Below are positions 1 to 10,900 of a stretch of DNA of 64,000 nt, one piece after another; position 1 is the first letter of the stretch, and the number at the start of each line of letters is the position of its first letter. Origin of the DNA: Macrostomum hystrix (taxonomy: Eukaryota; Platyhelminthes; Macrostomidae); contig CATNEN010000001.1 of assembly GCA_950097015.1 (NCBI GenBank), positions 21,071,501 to 21,135,500 on the forward strand, read 5' to 3'. The notes under the pieces are model-generated. The model did not search any database. It saw only the letters and a list, made by a program, of their open reading frames with translations, and was not told where the DNA came from. A program made the position numbers and the translations under genes.

Positions 1-1
1 G

Positions 2-2971
2 AAGAAGCAGAAGAACTTCGACCGGACTCTGGCCGAGTGGCAGCAGAAGTGCCAGCAGGCGCAGGCCGAGCTCGAGTCCGTGCAGCGCGAGTCCCGCGGC
101 TACTCCACTGAGATCTTCAAGCTGAAGGCGCAGCTGGAGGAGGCCAGGGACCAGACTGAGGCGGTGCGCAAGGAGAACAAGAACCTGGCCGACGAAATTC
201 ACGACCTCACCGAACAGCTCGGAGAGGGTGGTCGCAATGTGCACGAAGTCGACAAGGCTAGACGCCGGCTAGAGATGGAGAAGGAGGAGCTGCAGGCTGC
301 CCTGGAGGAGGCTGAGGCTGCGCTTGAGCAGGTAGGACTACTGGAGCTAGTTTAAAAAATGTAGTGCAGGGATTTAATTCACATAAATAACTTACTTTTG
401 ACAATCAGGAGGAGGCCAAGGTGGCCCGCGCCCAGTTGGAGATCGCCCAGTCGCGCCAGGAAATCGATCGGCGTCTATCTGAAAAGGAGGAAGAATTTGA
501 GAGCAGTCGAAAGAATCACCAGCGGGCCATGGACTCCATGACCGCCACCGTAGAGGCCGAGGCCAAGGGCAAGGCCGAGGCTCAACGGCAGAAGAAGAAG
601 CTGGAGCAGGACATCAACGAGCTGGAGGTGGCGCTGGACACGGCCAATCGCGCTCGCGCCGATGCTGATAAGACCATCAAGAAGCTGCAGCAGCAGGTCC
701 GTGAGATGCAGGGCCAGGTGGAGGACGAGCAGAGGCAGAGGGACGAGGCCAGGGAGCAGGTGAGTCAGTTTACTTACCATCGATTAGCTTGATTAGCCTA
801 ACTGATCAGGCTTCACTATTCTCCACTCGACGCCAGGCCATGTCCATTGAACGCAAGCTCAACATGCTCAGTTCCGAGCTGGAAGACCTTCGCACCCAAT
901 CGGAATCGGCCGAGCGCTCCCGCAAAGCTGCCGAAGCTGAGCGCGCGGAAGCTGCGGACAGAATCGGCGAGCTGTCTGCGAACAATGCGACGCTCAGCGC
1001 TGCCAAGCGAAAGCTCGAGACGGACGTCAATGCGATGCGAGCCGATATGGACGAGCAGCACAACGAGGTCAAGCAGGCCGAGGATCGGGCTAAGAAGGCC
1101 GTGCTCGACGCGCAGAGGCTAGCTGATGAGCTGCGCGCTGAGCAGGTAATTTTCTTGTCTGCTAATTGTCTAGCAGGGATGTTGCACCTTACCTGGTGGG
1201 CCAGGTATTAAAGGGTGGAATTTTATGAAAATCAGAAATTTGATTTAGGAGACATGGTAAGGCAGTGGTTATTTGAAATCCCCCCGTGGTATTTTACTGT
1301 TAAGGACATATTGTTAGCAGCAATTTAAGCTGATGATGGCGTGAGCTCAGTACCTCGTCGTCTTGAGATGTCACATTATTCCCTGTGAAATTCGGGCTCG
1401 CTAAATTCCAGGAGCACTCGCTGCACGCTGAGCGAGCTCGCAAGCAGCTCGAGTCGCAGGTGAAGGAGCTGCAGGTGAGACTCGACGCCGCTGAGGGCAA
1501 CGCTTTGAAGGGCGGCAAGAGAGAGCTGTCCAAACTGGAGGCTCGCGTCCAGGAGCTGGAAGCTGAGCTCGACGCTGAGCAGAGGCGGCACCAGGAGACG
1601 CAAAAGAACGCCAGGAAGGCAGATCGGCGTCTCAAGGAGCTCTCTTTTGCTGTGAGTTTTCTCCGTTCCGGATTCGAGTGTTGCGTTTTTGCTCTTGTAA
1701 AGGGGGAGCCCGAGGTGAATTCTCGAACCAAACTGACTGAAATCAGCAGCTGGTCAATCCAGTCGACTAGAAACGCCGAAACATGACAATAACAATTTTA
1801 TCCCATTTATTCCCAGGGGACCATGGCAAGGACTGTGTGAGATCTCTTTGCGCTTCTGATCGACCTGCTACTGATTTCAGCTTGTTTGGGTTCAAGGATT
1901 GACCTTTGGGCCACATTTTAGGGGCTTATTCTATTGAACTCTATTGGGTTTGAGCCTTGATTTGTCATCCCTCTGGCTAATAATCAGGATTGATACATTC
2001 AGCTAGAAGGCAATTCTGCCCATTCCACTGGGCCCTTAGAACGCATACTTTCTGCAGGCGCACACTAACAGGTGTTTACATCCGCTCTGACTCGCTCATT
2101 GTCAGGCAGTGTTACAAGTGTGCCCTTGGTATTTGGCCCAAGTCTTCTCCCCTAAATAAATGTGGTCTCGCCATGGACTCGAGCTCGAGTTGGAATTTTA
2201 AATCTAGAGAGATTATTTAAGAAGGCCAACTGGCCTACCAGACGCTAATGAACTGCTTCAATTTTCTCTCAGAGCGAGGAGGAGCGCAAGGCTCAGACAA
2301 AGCTGCAAGAGCTGGTGGAGAAGCTGCAGTCCAAGGTGAAAACCTACAAGCGCCAGGTGGAGGAGGCCGAGGAGATCGCCGCCATCAACCTGGCCAAGTT
2401 TAAAAAGGCTCAGCAGGACCTTGAGGAGTCGGAGGAGCGGGCCGACATGGCTGAGCAGAGCTTCAACAAGCTGAGGTCCAAGAGCCGAGCCAGTACCAGC
2501 GCCGCTCCGCGCGGAACGAGTCTTGCTCCACCGGCTGCCGGGGTGAGTCCTGAGTAGCAAGTTGGTTCACTAACATTTTTACTAAGTGGAGTAGATTGCT
2601 GTCGTTGTGACTACTGGCATTGCAGCGCAGGGGCGTACACAGGGTTGTGCAAGGCTGTCGACGGCCGCGGAATGTGCGGCTTCCCAAATCCTCAGGGGCA
2701 ATCCAAATCTTCGGTGCCAACCCCCAAATCCTCAATGGCACACCAAATCCTCTGTGACACCCCGAAACCCTCAGTGCCACTCCAAATCCGTGGTTGAGCA
2801 AACCACCATCCGGACCCACCTCACCAATTAACGATTATCAGTTGGAGATCCAAATAAAAAAATGACAGAATAATGATTTAAAGTCCGATTGAGCGTCGAT
2901 CCTTTTCAATTGCGCCTTTTTTTCCCCAGGGCATTCGCGCCAGATCTCGCGGAGCTATGGACGAAGAGTGA
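2..2971 (+). CDS. Mhc: Striated-muscle myosin heavy chain, C-terminal rod (partial, last six exons)
   Basis: The encoded segment is the end of the myosin II coiled-coil rod (light meromyosin), which packs myosin into thick filaments of muscle. Exons: 2-331 (open at the left edge), 409-759, 837-1145, 1412-1651, 2273-2542, 2930-2971. All junctions are phase 0 with GT/AG ends, and the joined reading frame is continuous. Heptad-rich sequence matches the muscle type closely, with blocks such as [41 protein letters not shown] and EERADMAEQ. The tail after the coiled coil is short and basic, ending [11 protein letters not shown]-stop. The motor domain and neck lie upstream of the window. Reading through the last donor (2543) gives a different short end, VSPE-stop, so intron retention could make a second C-terminus. 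Muscle rather than non-muscle identity rests on the tail sequence and is firm. Confidence 0.96.
2010..2190 (-). repeat. SINE family S2 copy, degraded, in a myosin intron
   Basis: Reverse-strand match to the S2 repeat seen around twelve times in this window: the block related to TGACTCCTGAGCACAC, the block near the TCAGGCAGTGT core and the GTGGCCTCGCC tRNA-side block are all recognisable in order. It lies inside the 1652-2272 intron and is diverged. Confidence 0.6.
2685..2800. repeat. Degenerate short tandem repeat in the last myosin intron
   Basis: Five or so diverged copies of a unit near 20 bp built on CCAAATCCTCAGTGGCA. It sits between the penultimate and last myosin exons. Confidence 0.6.
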
Positions 2972-3252
2972 GATCAGTTTCAGCATGCTTCTCCGCGACT
3001 AGGTTCAATTCTGAAGTCGGGCAGCATGCGGAAGCATTGCTGCCTAGTAGACAATTAATTAGTAACTTCATATTAAAATGCGTATTCAAGCTAGCTACAA
3101 ACTTTACATTTATTTTTCTTATTTTAGCCCTACTAAAAATTTTCGGCAGATTTTCTGACTTAAGATCGTTTGAACTAAAGCTTTTCCCCTTTCATTTAGT
3201 CTGCGAAATTACTCGTAAACTGCTTTATTAGACTCCAAACCTTCAGCATGTT

Positions 3253-3258
3253 AATAAA
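3253..3258 (+). terminator. Poly(A) signal AATAAA, myosin gene
   Basis: Canonical hexamer about 280 bases after the myosin stop codon. It is the first AATAAA after that stop and a reasonable 3' end. Confidence 0.5.
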
Positions 3259-3734
3259 CACCCTAAAGTTAGAATCCGTTATTTAATCATTTTTTGTAGT
3301 GATTACCTATGAGCTTCTTTAGCTGAATTCAATATTTTAGCAGTATAATAGGCCATGCATGATTATTAGGTCCAATGAACTCTTTCTAACCAATAAACGA
3401 ACTCAATAGAAAAGCCTTAAAAACCTATTCTTAAATGACTCAAGCTAGGTAACCTATAAACTGGTGATGCTATTCCGTGCTCAAGTGCATTCGTGTCTTT
3501 AGAATTTATTTCTTGTCCAAAAGGAAAATCTTTGACTTTGACGGAACAATAGAGTCGTTCGAACCTTGTGCTGTCGATTTTCTAAGAACTTACGTCATTA
3601 ACAGTGTGATACTGGTCTAGACTTCGAAATTGAGGCACATTGACAAAGACCATGTTAAATTCAACGCGATACCAGAAGAAACGTTTTTTAAGAATACATA
3701 AGCGTCCCATATTATGTGACGTATTGAAGAGAGC

Positions 3735-4060
3735 CGAGTGCTGGTTAAGGCATGTGCCTCTCGCACCAAGGTCCCTGAGCTCGATTCCACGGCAGGCCAC
3801 ATTCATTTGACACGCAGCCGCGGAGAGAAGGCTTGGGGGCTTGTCGAGCAATTTACTCATTTGAGCGCTGACATCCAATATGATGAGAAAATAAGGGCAG
3901 ATGTACAGACCTGTGTGAGTGTGTGCCTCCGTACGGTATCTGTGTGCGTGTGTGCTCAGGAATCAGCGAATGGGCAGAATTGCCTCCTCACTGGCTGTGG
4001 GTCAACTGTCACCAAATTATGGCCATTGCCCACAGCCCTCCTGCATCTATTATATAACTT
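3735..4060 (+). repeat. SINE family S2 copy, near full length
   Basis: Starts with a diverged tRNA-like head (CTCGCACCAAGGTCCCTGAG, then CTCGATTCC as the B-box region), followed by the S2 body (GCAGCCGCGGAGAGAAGGCT, TGTGTGAGTGTGTGCC, AGAATTGCCTCCTC) and ends near the CAGCCCTCCTGCA tail. The A- and B-box-like positions suggest a tRNA-derived RNA polymerase III element. Confidence 0.8.
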
Positions 4061-4454
4061 TTATTCAACTAATTTAAGAGTTAACGCCACCTTATTCTCA
4101 TTATGCCACAGTCTCCGCAGTCGTTTATTCATAAAAAGCTTCTGCTATACCAGATTAAAATGTCAGTTATTTGCCTTACTAGGCAGTTAGGGTCTGAAAC
4201 TTTGAAAATTTGCTACATTCTGTTAATTGGTGCAGCAATTTGAGTTGTTTTCTATCGACTGAATGGCTTATGGTCCTCCAAGTGCTTTTTAATCAAATTA
4301 AAAATCCTAATTTTAGTTAAACCGATCTTTACTACTGCAAGTAAAAACGGTGAATTATACGATTACGATGGCCAAAAATTGTCAATGAGAAAAAATTGTA
4401 GGAAAAGGAGTAGAAAAATAGCTTTGTTTATATTACTTAGCAATTAGCCATTAC

Positions 4455-5080
4455 TGGGTCCTTCAGTTTGGAAACTATCTGGATGGGATCCTTCAGTTTG
4501 GAAAAAATCTGGATGGGATTCTTCAGTTTGGAAACAATCTGGATGGGATCCTTCAGTTTGAAAACAATCCTGTTGGAATCCTTCAGTTGGAAACAATCTG
4601 GATGGGATCCTTCAGTTTGGAAACAATCTGGATGGGATCCTTCAGGTTGGAAACAATCCTGTTGGAAACCTTCAGTTGGAAACAATCCTGTTGGAATCCT
4701 TCAGTTGGAAACAATCTGGATGGGATCCTTCAGTTTGGAAACAATCTGGATGGGATCCTTCAGTTTGGAAACAATCTGGATGGGATCCTTCAGTTTGGAA
4801 ACAATCTGGATGGGATCCTTCAGTTTGGAAACAATCTGGATGGGATTCTTCAGTATGGAAACAATCCTGTTGGAATCCTTCAGTTGGAAACAATCTGGAT
4901 GGGATCCTTCAGTTTGGAAACAATCTGGATGGGATCCTTCAGTTTGGAAACAATCTGGATGGGATCCTTCAGTTTGGAAACAATCTGGATGGGATCCTTC
5001 AGTTTGGAAACAATCTGGATGGGATCCTTCAGTTTGGAAACAATCTGGATGGGATCCTTCAGCTTGGAAATAATCTCGAG
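4455..5080. repeat. Minisatellite, 29-30 bp units
   Basis: About 21 head-to-tail units near 30 bp, with core CAATCTGGATGGGATCCTTC and an interspersed 29 bp variant with CCTGTTGGAATCC. The 30 bp length is a multiple of three, so all frames stay open and produce long false ORFs (ten-residue repeats such as WKQSGWDPSV). Confidence 0.95.
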
Positions 5081-5199
5081 GCCTTCACTGTTAGATGAAT
5101 TAAAGTTATTTTCATTTTTATAGAATTAGAAGTTCGAAATCATTTTAATTGAATTAACATAACTCAACTAGACGATGCTCCAAAACAGTGTGCTCAAGC

Positions 5200-6787
5200 T
5201 ATGCTTTTAGACCCGACTGACACTTCAGAGCTAATTCTGGCATTGCAGCTCACAGACAGAGGATCGGTTGACGATTGTCCCTATCCCGCCACTTATCAGC
5301 GAAGAGTGTCCTGTGAGATTCCCGGTGGAGAAGGACTGACTGGCAAATCTGGGAAAGCGAGAATTCCGGTCCAGAGTCGACGAAATTGGTCTTTCAGACT
5401 CCGACTACGCGCCGGCAGTTGGGGGGGGGCTGGTTAGATAGATGGAAGATCCTCAGAGATTTCAATCACTCCTGTGGGAGAGGAGCGGGAATGATTTATC
5501 TGCCTGTCTCGATCCCCAACCCTGACGCCACAAATCGGGATCTCTTGCGCTTCGTATTTTCCGCCCCCAGTCTCAGTCTTGAGTCAGTGCAGGCTATCAT
5601 TCACTCTGATATGCGCGACGTTGTCATTCCAGATTCCAGAGCTCATTTGACCGACCAAATGGCCGAGAGATTTGCGAAGCATAAAGTTCAGAAGCTATTT
5701 TTTGAGCAGCCACTCTTGAGCTGTCTCTCTCGCAGTAGCTCTCCTGCAGCACTTGGACTGTTCCATGAGGGACCAATATTGACAGCTCTGGCCAGTAGCA
5801 AATTGGCTACTTCAATAATTGATGAGAATTTGGGAATTTGTTTCTTGGCAAACTCTGTGGCATAGGCGGTGCCCCGGCTTCAGATGAAGGACCTGAGACA
5901 GGTAATGCGCACACTAATTATTGTGTGCGCATATGCAGGTGTGAAGAAATGTGTGCTTTAATTTGCATTCTACGAGGCAGCGTGCTGAGTAAGTATGGTC
6001 TAGTTAACGGAAATCACTCAGTTTGCATATAGAGTCGGCGGCCTCTCTACTTTAGGATTGACGTATAAATTTTTTAATGTGCCAGTTTTGTAATTGTAAG
6101 CTCCTTGCTTCTTTGTTTTAAGAAAATTGACTTTTGTTTTAATGAACTGCGGGCTTAAGAAATGCATAGAAGGTGCTTCAGATTATAGAATAAAGAAATA
6201 TAAATGAAAAAGGAAATAGCTGGTACTTGGCCGCCCACTCTTGGCTGACATTTCATAATTTCTCGGTGCATCGAAGGGCAGAAACAATTTCTGCAGGCAA
6301 TAGGAAAACAAATTTAGCCTACAGCAACTTCCGGCCATTCTTAATAAATCATAACGAAAATACACAGGGAGGAGGACAGCGCTTTGGCCAGTGGCGAATC
6401 AAGCCTAAGATCGGTCGGATGATAATCACGGGCAGCTGGTCAGGTGAAAAAGATGGGGCCTGACAGTTTAACACCATGCGTTTGTCTTGGAGCCGTAGTT
6501 TCTCCCCTAATTTCTTGCCGGCCGGTATTTAGTTTCTTCCCGGTGGGGACGCGACTGACATTTCTCCAATTTCAAATCCCAACTGTTGAACAGCTTTGAC
6601 TTTATTTGGGAGATGTCACTCAGAATCTTTTGTCCCAGAATCTGGGACGTCCAGGATTCGTACTTTTATGTTTAGTAGGAGATTGGAAATGGTGGATACC
6701 GTACTGTACAAGTAACCTGTACATCAGGTAAAATTTGCAATTTGTGTTGGTTGACACATATATAATATACTTTTTAGTAACAACAAT
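5200..6787. other. Intergenic stretch with unassigned ORF 5386-5865
   Basis: A 159-codon open frame (first ATG-like start 5386; an internal Met begins MIYLPVSIPNPDATN) has no recognisable domain, no repeat structure and no clear splice partners. Composition is more mixed than in the neighbouring arrays, so it might be an exon of an unrecognised gene or a chance ORF. I cannot assign a function. The rest of the interval shows nothing I recognise. Confidence 0.2.
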
Positions 6788-7005
6788 GCGAGGGTTGTGG
6801 TCTAGTGGTTAGAGCGTTGCAATCATGACTTGAAGTTCGGCGTTCGATTCCCGGCTCAATCGGTATTTTATCAAGACACTGCATTGCTTCAGTTCACCCA
6901 GCTGTAAATGGGTACTGAGGGTGGGTGTGGCGTCCCCCCAGTCCATGGACTGAACAGCGGTAGGCCGTACGCAGCCATAGCTGATGGGGCAGATGTAATA
7001 AATCT
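6788..7005 (+). repeat. SINE family S1 copy
   Basis: tRNA-like head with A-box region TGGTCTAGTGGTTAGAGCG and B-box GTTCGATTCC, then the conserved block CACCCAGCTGTAAATGGGT, then TGTGGCGTCCCCCCAGTCCA and a tail ending GCAGATGTAATAA. The central block resembles conserved SINE cores shared by many invertebrates (general knowledge; I cannot name the family with certainty). Confidence 0.85.
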
Positions 7006-7947
7006 CGTATTTTTGTATTGAAATATTAGCTTGCTTATGCTAAGCTGTTGCCTAGTTTAGATCCCTATGCCAAAATCTACGAGCACATCCCTAGAACCTA
7101 ATCTAGATATAGTAAAAATAGTACATGATATTTTCAAAATCGAGGTCTAGCTTCCATAAACTTATTGCAGATCCGAAAACTAGGTTGCAGATTATGACAT
7201 TTCAATGAAGCAATTATATAAATAAAATTTCAGAAACCGAATAACGAAGATCCAAAAATGTTGTTTATGGTTATTGCATTTAAATAAACTGTCATCATTT
7301 AGGCAAGGATTCAAAGCTGGCTTTCAAATGCTTTCTACGTACGGGCTAAGTTACAATACGTCTTTCCTATTAGCCAATAGCATTATCCCTCTGACTAGCA
7401 ACCCGCGTAGTTCACCTCAGAATTCGATTCACGGAGAGCTTTTTCTCCGCTTAAAAAATTCCTGGGACCGACTCATTTTGAGCACTTATCCGACTCTCCG
7501 GCTTACAGAAATGGAAATACATTCACTATGGTCTCACTTAGTTACAGAGGCCGAAGAGAGACCTGGCTCAGTGAGACGGAACTGCGAGGCATATCAGCAG
7601 TGCTCACTCTCTTCCCATCCATGCAGCCAGACACTCCCCCCACTCCGTCGCTCTAGTATTCCCATTCTCAGTGCAGGTAGGCCCCCGTGTAGGCAGAATG
7701 TGTGCTGCAGCTAGCTGATGAGGTACTGGCCTTGGCGTGAATCAGCCAGTCAAACGCGGTCATTATTATTAGTCTCAGCTGTCAGCCAATAAAAGCGCGG
7801 CTTCTGTCTCCGGGATGTCCTGCTGTAGGGGCCATATTCTCTCGCCGCTGAAGAATATCGAATCGCGTAAAGCCTCAGTCTTCTAATAACCTTTCGAAGG
7901 TCAAGCAATCAGCTTGACTATTTAAAATTCAATAGAATATTGTTGCG
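7006..7947. other. Intergenic, putative upstream region of the next gene
   Basis: No repeats or convincing coding sequence seen. The last 150 bases before the ATG at 7948 are the likely 5' UTR and promoter of the downstream gene, but I see no clear TATA box. Confidence 0.3.
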
Positions 7948-10900
7948 ATGGCAACGAATCACAAGACGGAGTCCTCTCAGAAGTCCGTCTCGCAGCCGGG
8001 TGCAGTGAAATTCCTGCTGCCATCGGAGATTCACTTCTTCTCCAGAGTGAGGAACTGGTCCGAGCTTGCCAGCGAGGAGCGCCTGACCTCAATCGACCTG
8101 ACCGACTACGCGAAGCGACTCATGAGCCACGATTCGTCCTATCCCAAGCTGCAGGTGGCCTACCTAAACGGTCGGTGGTTCGCGCTAAACAGCCTTCAAC
8201 TGGCCATCTGCAGACACTTGGAGCGAAGTGGCTACTGCCGGAGAATCCGAGTGAATGTGTGCTCTCCGCACGCGCTGCCTGAACAAGTTGCTGCCGGTCT
8301 GCAGGTCAGGGGATCCAGAGCCCGTGGTGAGTTTTCATCTGGCAGCTTGAGCTTGTCAACGATGAAATTCTTTTAACTGGAACTGAGAGTTCACATTAGT
8401 CCTTGTTAACCCCATGTATGCATTATTAGCCTTGGACGGGTTAGGGCTAGGGCTTCGGACGGCTGTACCTTGTGCCTGTATCACTAGCTGTAAATCTCTG
8501 TCAACTAAGTTAGCTGTGATTTTGTCTACCTGTTTAAACAGACTTCGCTTCGGAAAGGTTGGTTGAATGACATTCTCAGCTACCATCTGCCTCATCCATC
8601 TCCCTAATGTTTACTCCCAACACGCGCGGGAGCATTTCAAAACTAAATATTAGTAGCTCCTAGCCTACTAGGCTACTCTGCCAATCCACATCACGATGAG
8701 ATAACTGGTCACTATTCGGCTTGTAGACATCATGACATCAAATGACATCATGAGGCATTTGCTTAAACGAGTTCCGGCCGTAGAATTATCGCATGGGTCT
8801 TATAACATTCGGACATACCGACTACCAACTTTACGATAACTCCCGAACCGAATGACCGATTTTCATGAAAGTCCATCACAAGGATCCAACCTTTTTTGTC
8901 CTTTCCGATGAACCAACTTTCAAAGCCGTCTTACGTCAGAATCGTCGAGATATTCATCGCTTCTTGTCGGAGACCCTGGTGTCAAGGACAGCTGACATAG
9001 CTCTATATTGGTTCAATATTAGAACAAAAAAACATAATCAATTCAATATAATCAACAGAAATGCCGACAAAGTTAGATGATGAAATTTCTGTTAGGAAAA
9101 TTATTGTTCAATACGTGCTTTTTTACCTGACTCTCGATGAGAATCGTCGAAAATCTTGACTATACCGATTTTTTGCGATTCTGGAAGTTGTTTCATCTAA
9201 TAGAGTGGAAACTTATAGCATATGTTCTGGATTTTCATGGCGTTTGGTTGAATGTGTTAGTACAGCAGAGGTTGTAGCCTAGTGGTTAAGGCGTCGGACT
9301 CACGACTTGAAGGTCGGGGGTTCGATTCCCGTCTCCACTGGAACAATTTGTGTCCTTTAGCAAGACACTTAACTCTGCATTGCTTCAGTTCACCCAGCTG
9401 TTAAATGGGTACCAGCATCAGCTGGGATAATTGAAGGTGGGTGTGGCGTCCCCCCAGTCCATGGACTGAACAGCCGTACGCAGCCTTCAGATGCGCCGCG
9501 CAATAGCTGCGGCTGTGCTGTCGGCTGCACATCTGACCCAATTGGGGCAGGTGTAATAAAAAAAAGTAGATTCAGAAAATAACGGTGTCTTCCGAGTGTT
9601 AAGCTCTTTTCAGAACTGCCGAGTCAGGCAAATGTGTAACACGCAACATGTAGCATTTTATGTTATTTTTAAATTAACAAAATAAACCTCTTACACCCCC
9701 CAATCATCTTTGATAAGATTAAATTTCAAAATCGATGCCTTTTTTCTGCATTCACCAGCTGCATGCACTATTTGCATCAAGGCATGATTTTAACAGTCTC
9801 TGCACTGCTTTGCGCATTCAGCGTAAACATCACGTGATTCAAGAAGTGCATACTGGGAAGTCCTATTTCTAGAAAAATACCGAATGGATTTCAATTTAGT
9901 TTTTTAACTTTTGTATTCTCAGTTAAATCTGGAGCAGATTTCGAGATTTATCTGTGCATCATTTTCGACTGGTTTTGAGTTCCCAATATCAATGCGCCCC
10001 AGATGCTCGCGATCACCATGCGGTGACAGTAGACCCGCAGCCAGCGAGGAATTCTGCCCGTTTCGCTGACTCCTGAGCAAACGGACACAAATACCGTACG
10101 CAGGCACACACTCACACAGGTGTGTACATCTGTACTGATCTGTCCTCGGACAGTCCTTCGTTGATCGTTGGCACTCAATGACATAAATTTCATGACAAAC
10201 TTCAAAGTCTTCTGTCATTCACTGTGCCCGAAGTAACTGTGGCTTCGCCGCGGAATCGAGCTTAGGGACCTTGATGCGAGAGATAAACTCGTTTGACTGC
10301 TCTGCCACTCAAGACCCTTGGTTTAATTTGCTCTTTCTCAATAATTTCAGAGTAACCAAAAGCAACGCAATGAGTTCAACGTAAAATATTTGTCCAAGAC
10401 CTATCATACCTACCAATGCCATGGTTTTTTGATCGTATAGAAAAATTGATGGGCAATATCAGTGGGGTGGGGGGCCTTAGTAACCAGCGTTTCATATAAT
10501 TAGATTATCTATCTTTATACTACAGAGTAATATGCTGGAACTGGGAGCCGGGAGCCAACCTGGTGGGTGAATGAGAGATGCGAGATCCTCGGGTAATAAC
10601 AGTCGGAAATCTGGTCTCGGACACCGGATGCTGCCAGGTCCTGCGGCGGGAGGCTTCCATTTTCGCGTTAGGTACAAAAATAGAAGTCAACTGAAGTCAG
10701 TCGCTGAATTATTCATTCATGCGCCTATAGACTTTTTTATCTGGGCCCATCGAGATAATTGCATTAGCCTCTTCCCGGATGAGGAAGGAGGTGACAGGCG
10801 AGGGAGGAGCCTGCGGGAGGGGATTTGGGGGAGGAGCCTGCGTCTGAGTCGATTTTCTGAGTCGAGAAAGAAATTGGTCTGTGAATGGATTTGAAATTTC

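Noticed and set aside
4437-5123. Long overlapping ORFs on both strands (up to 201 codons)
   Set aside because: They are read-throughs of a 30 bp minisatellite; the period is a multiple of three so all frames stay open.
8865-9080. 71-codon ORF after the S-D-E-P block in the large intron
   Set aside because: Short, AT-rich, no homology recognised, inside an intron with repeat character.
9266-9345. Functional tRNA gene
   Set aside because: A- and B-box words are present, but the segment continues into a SINE body shared by four loci and does not fold as an intact tRNA by eye.
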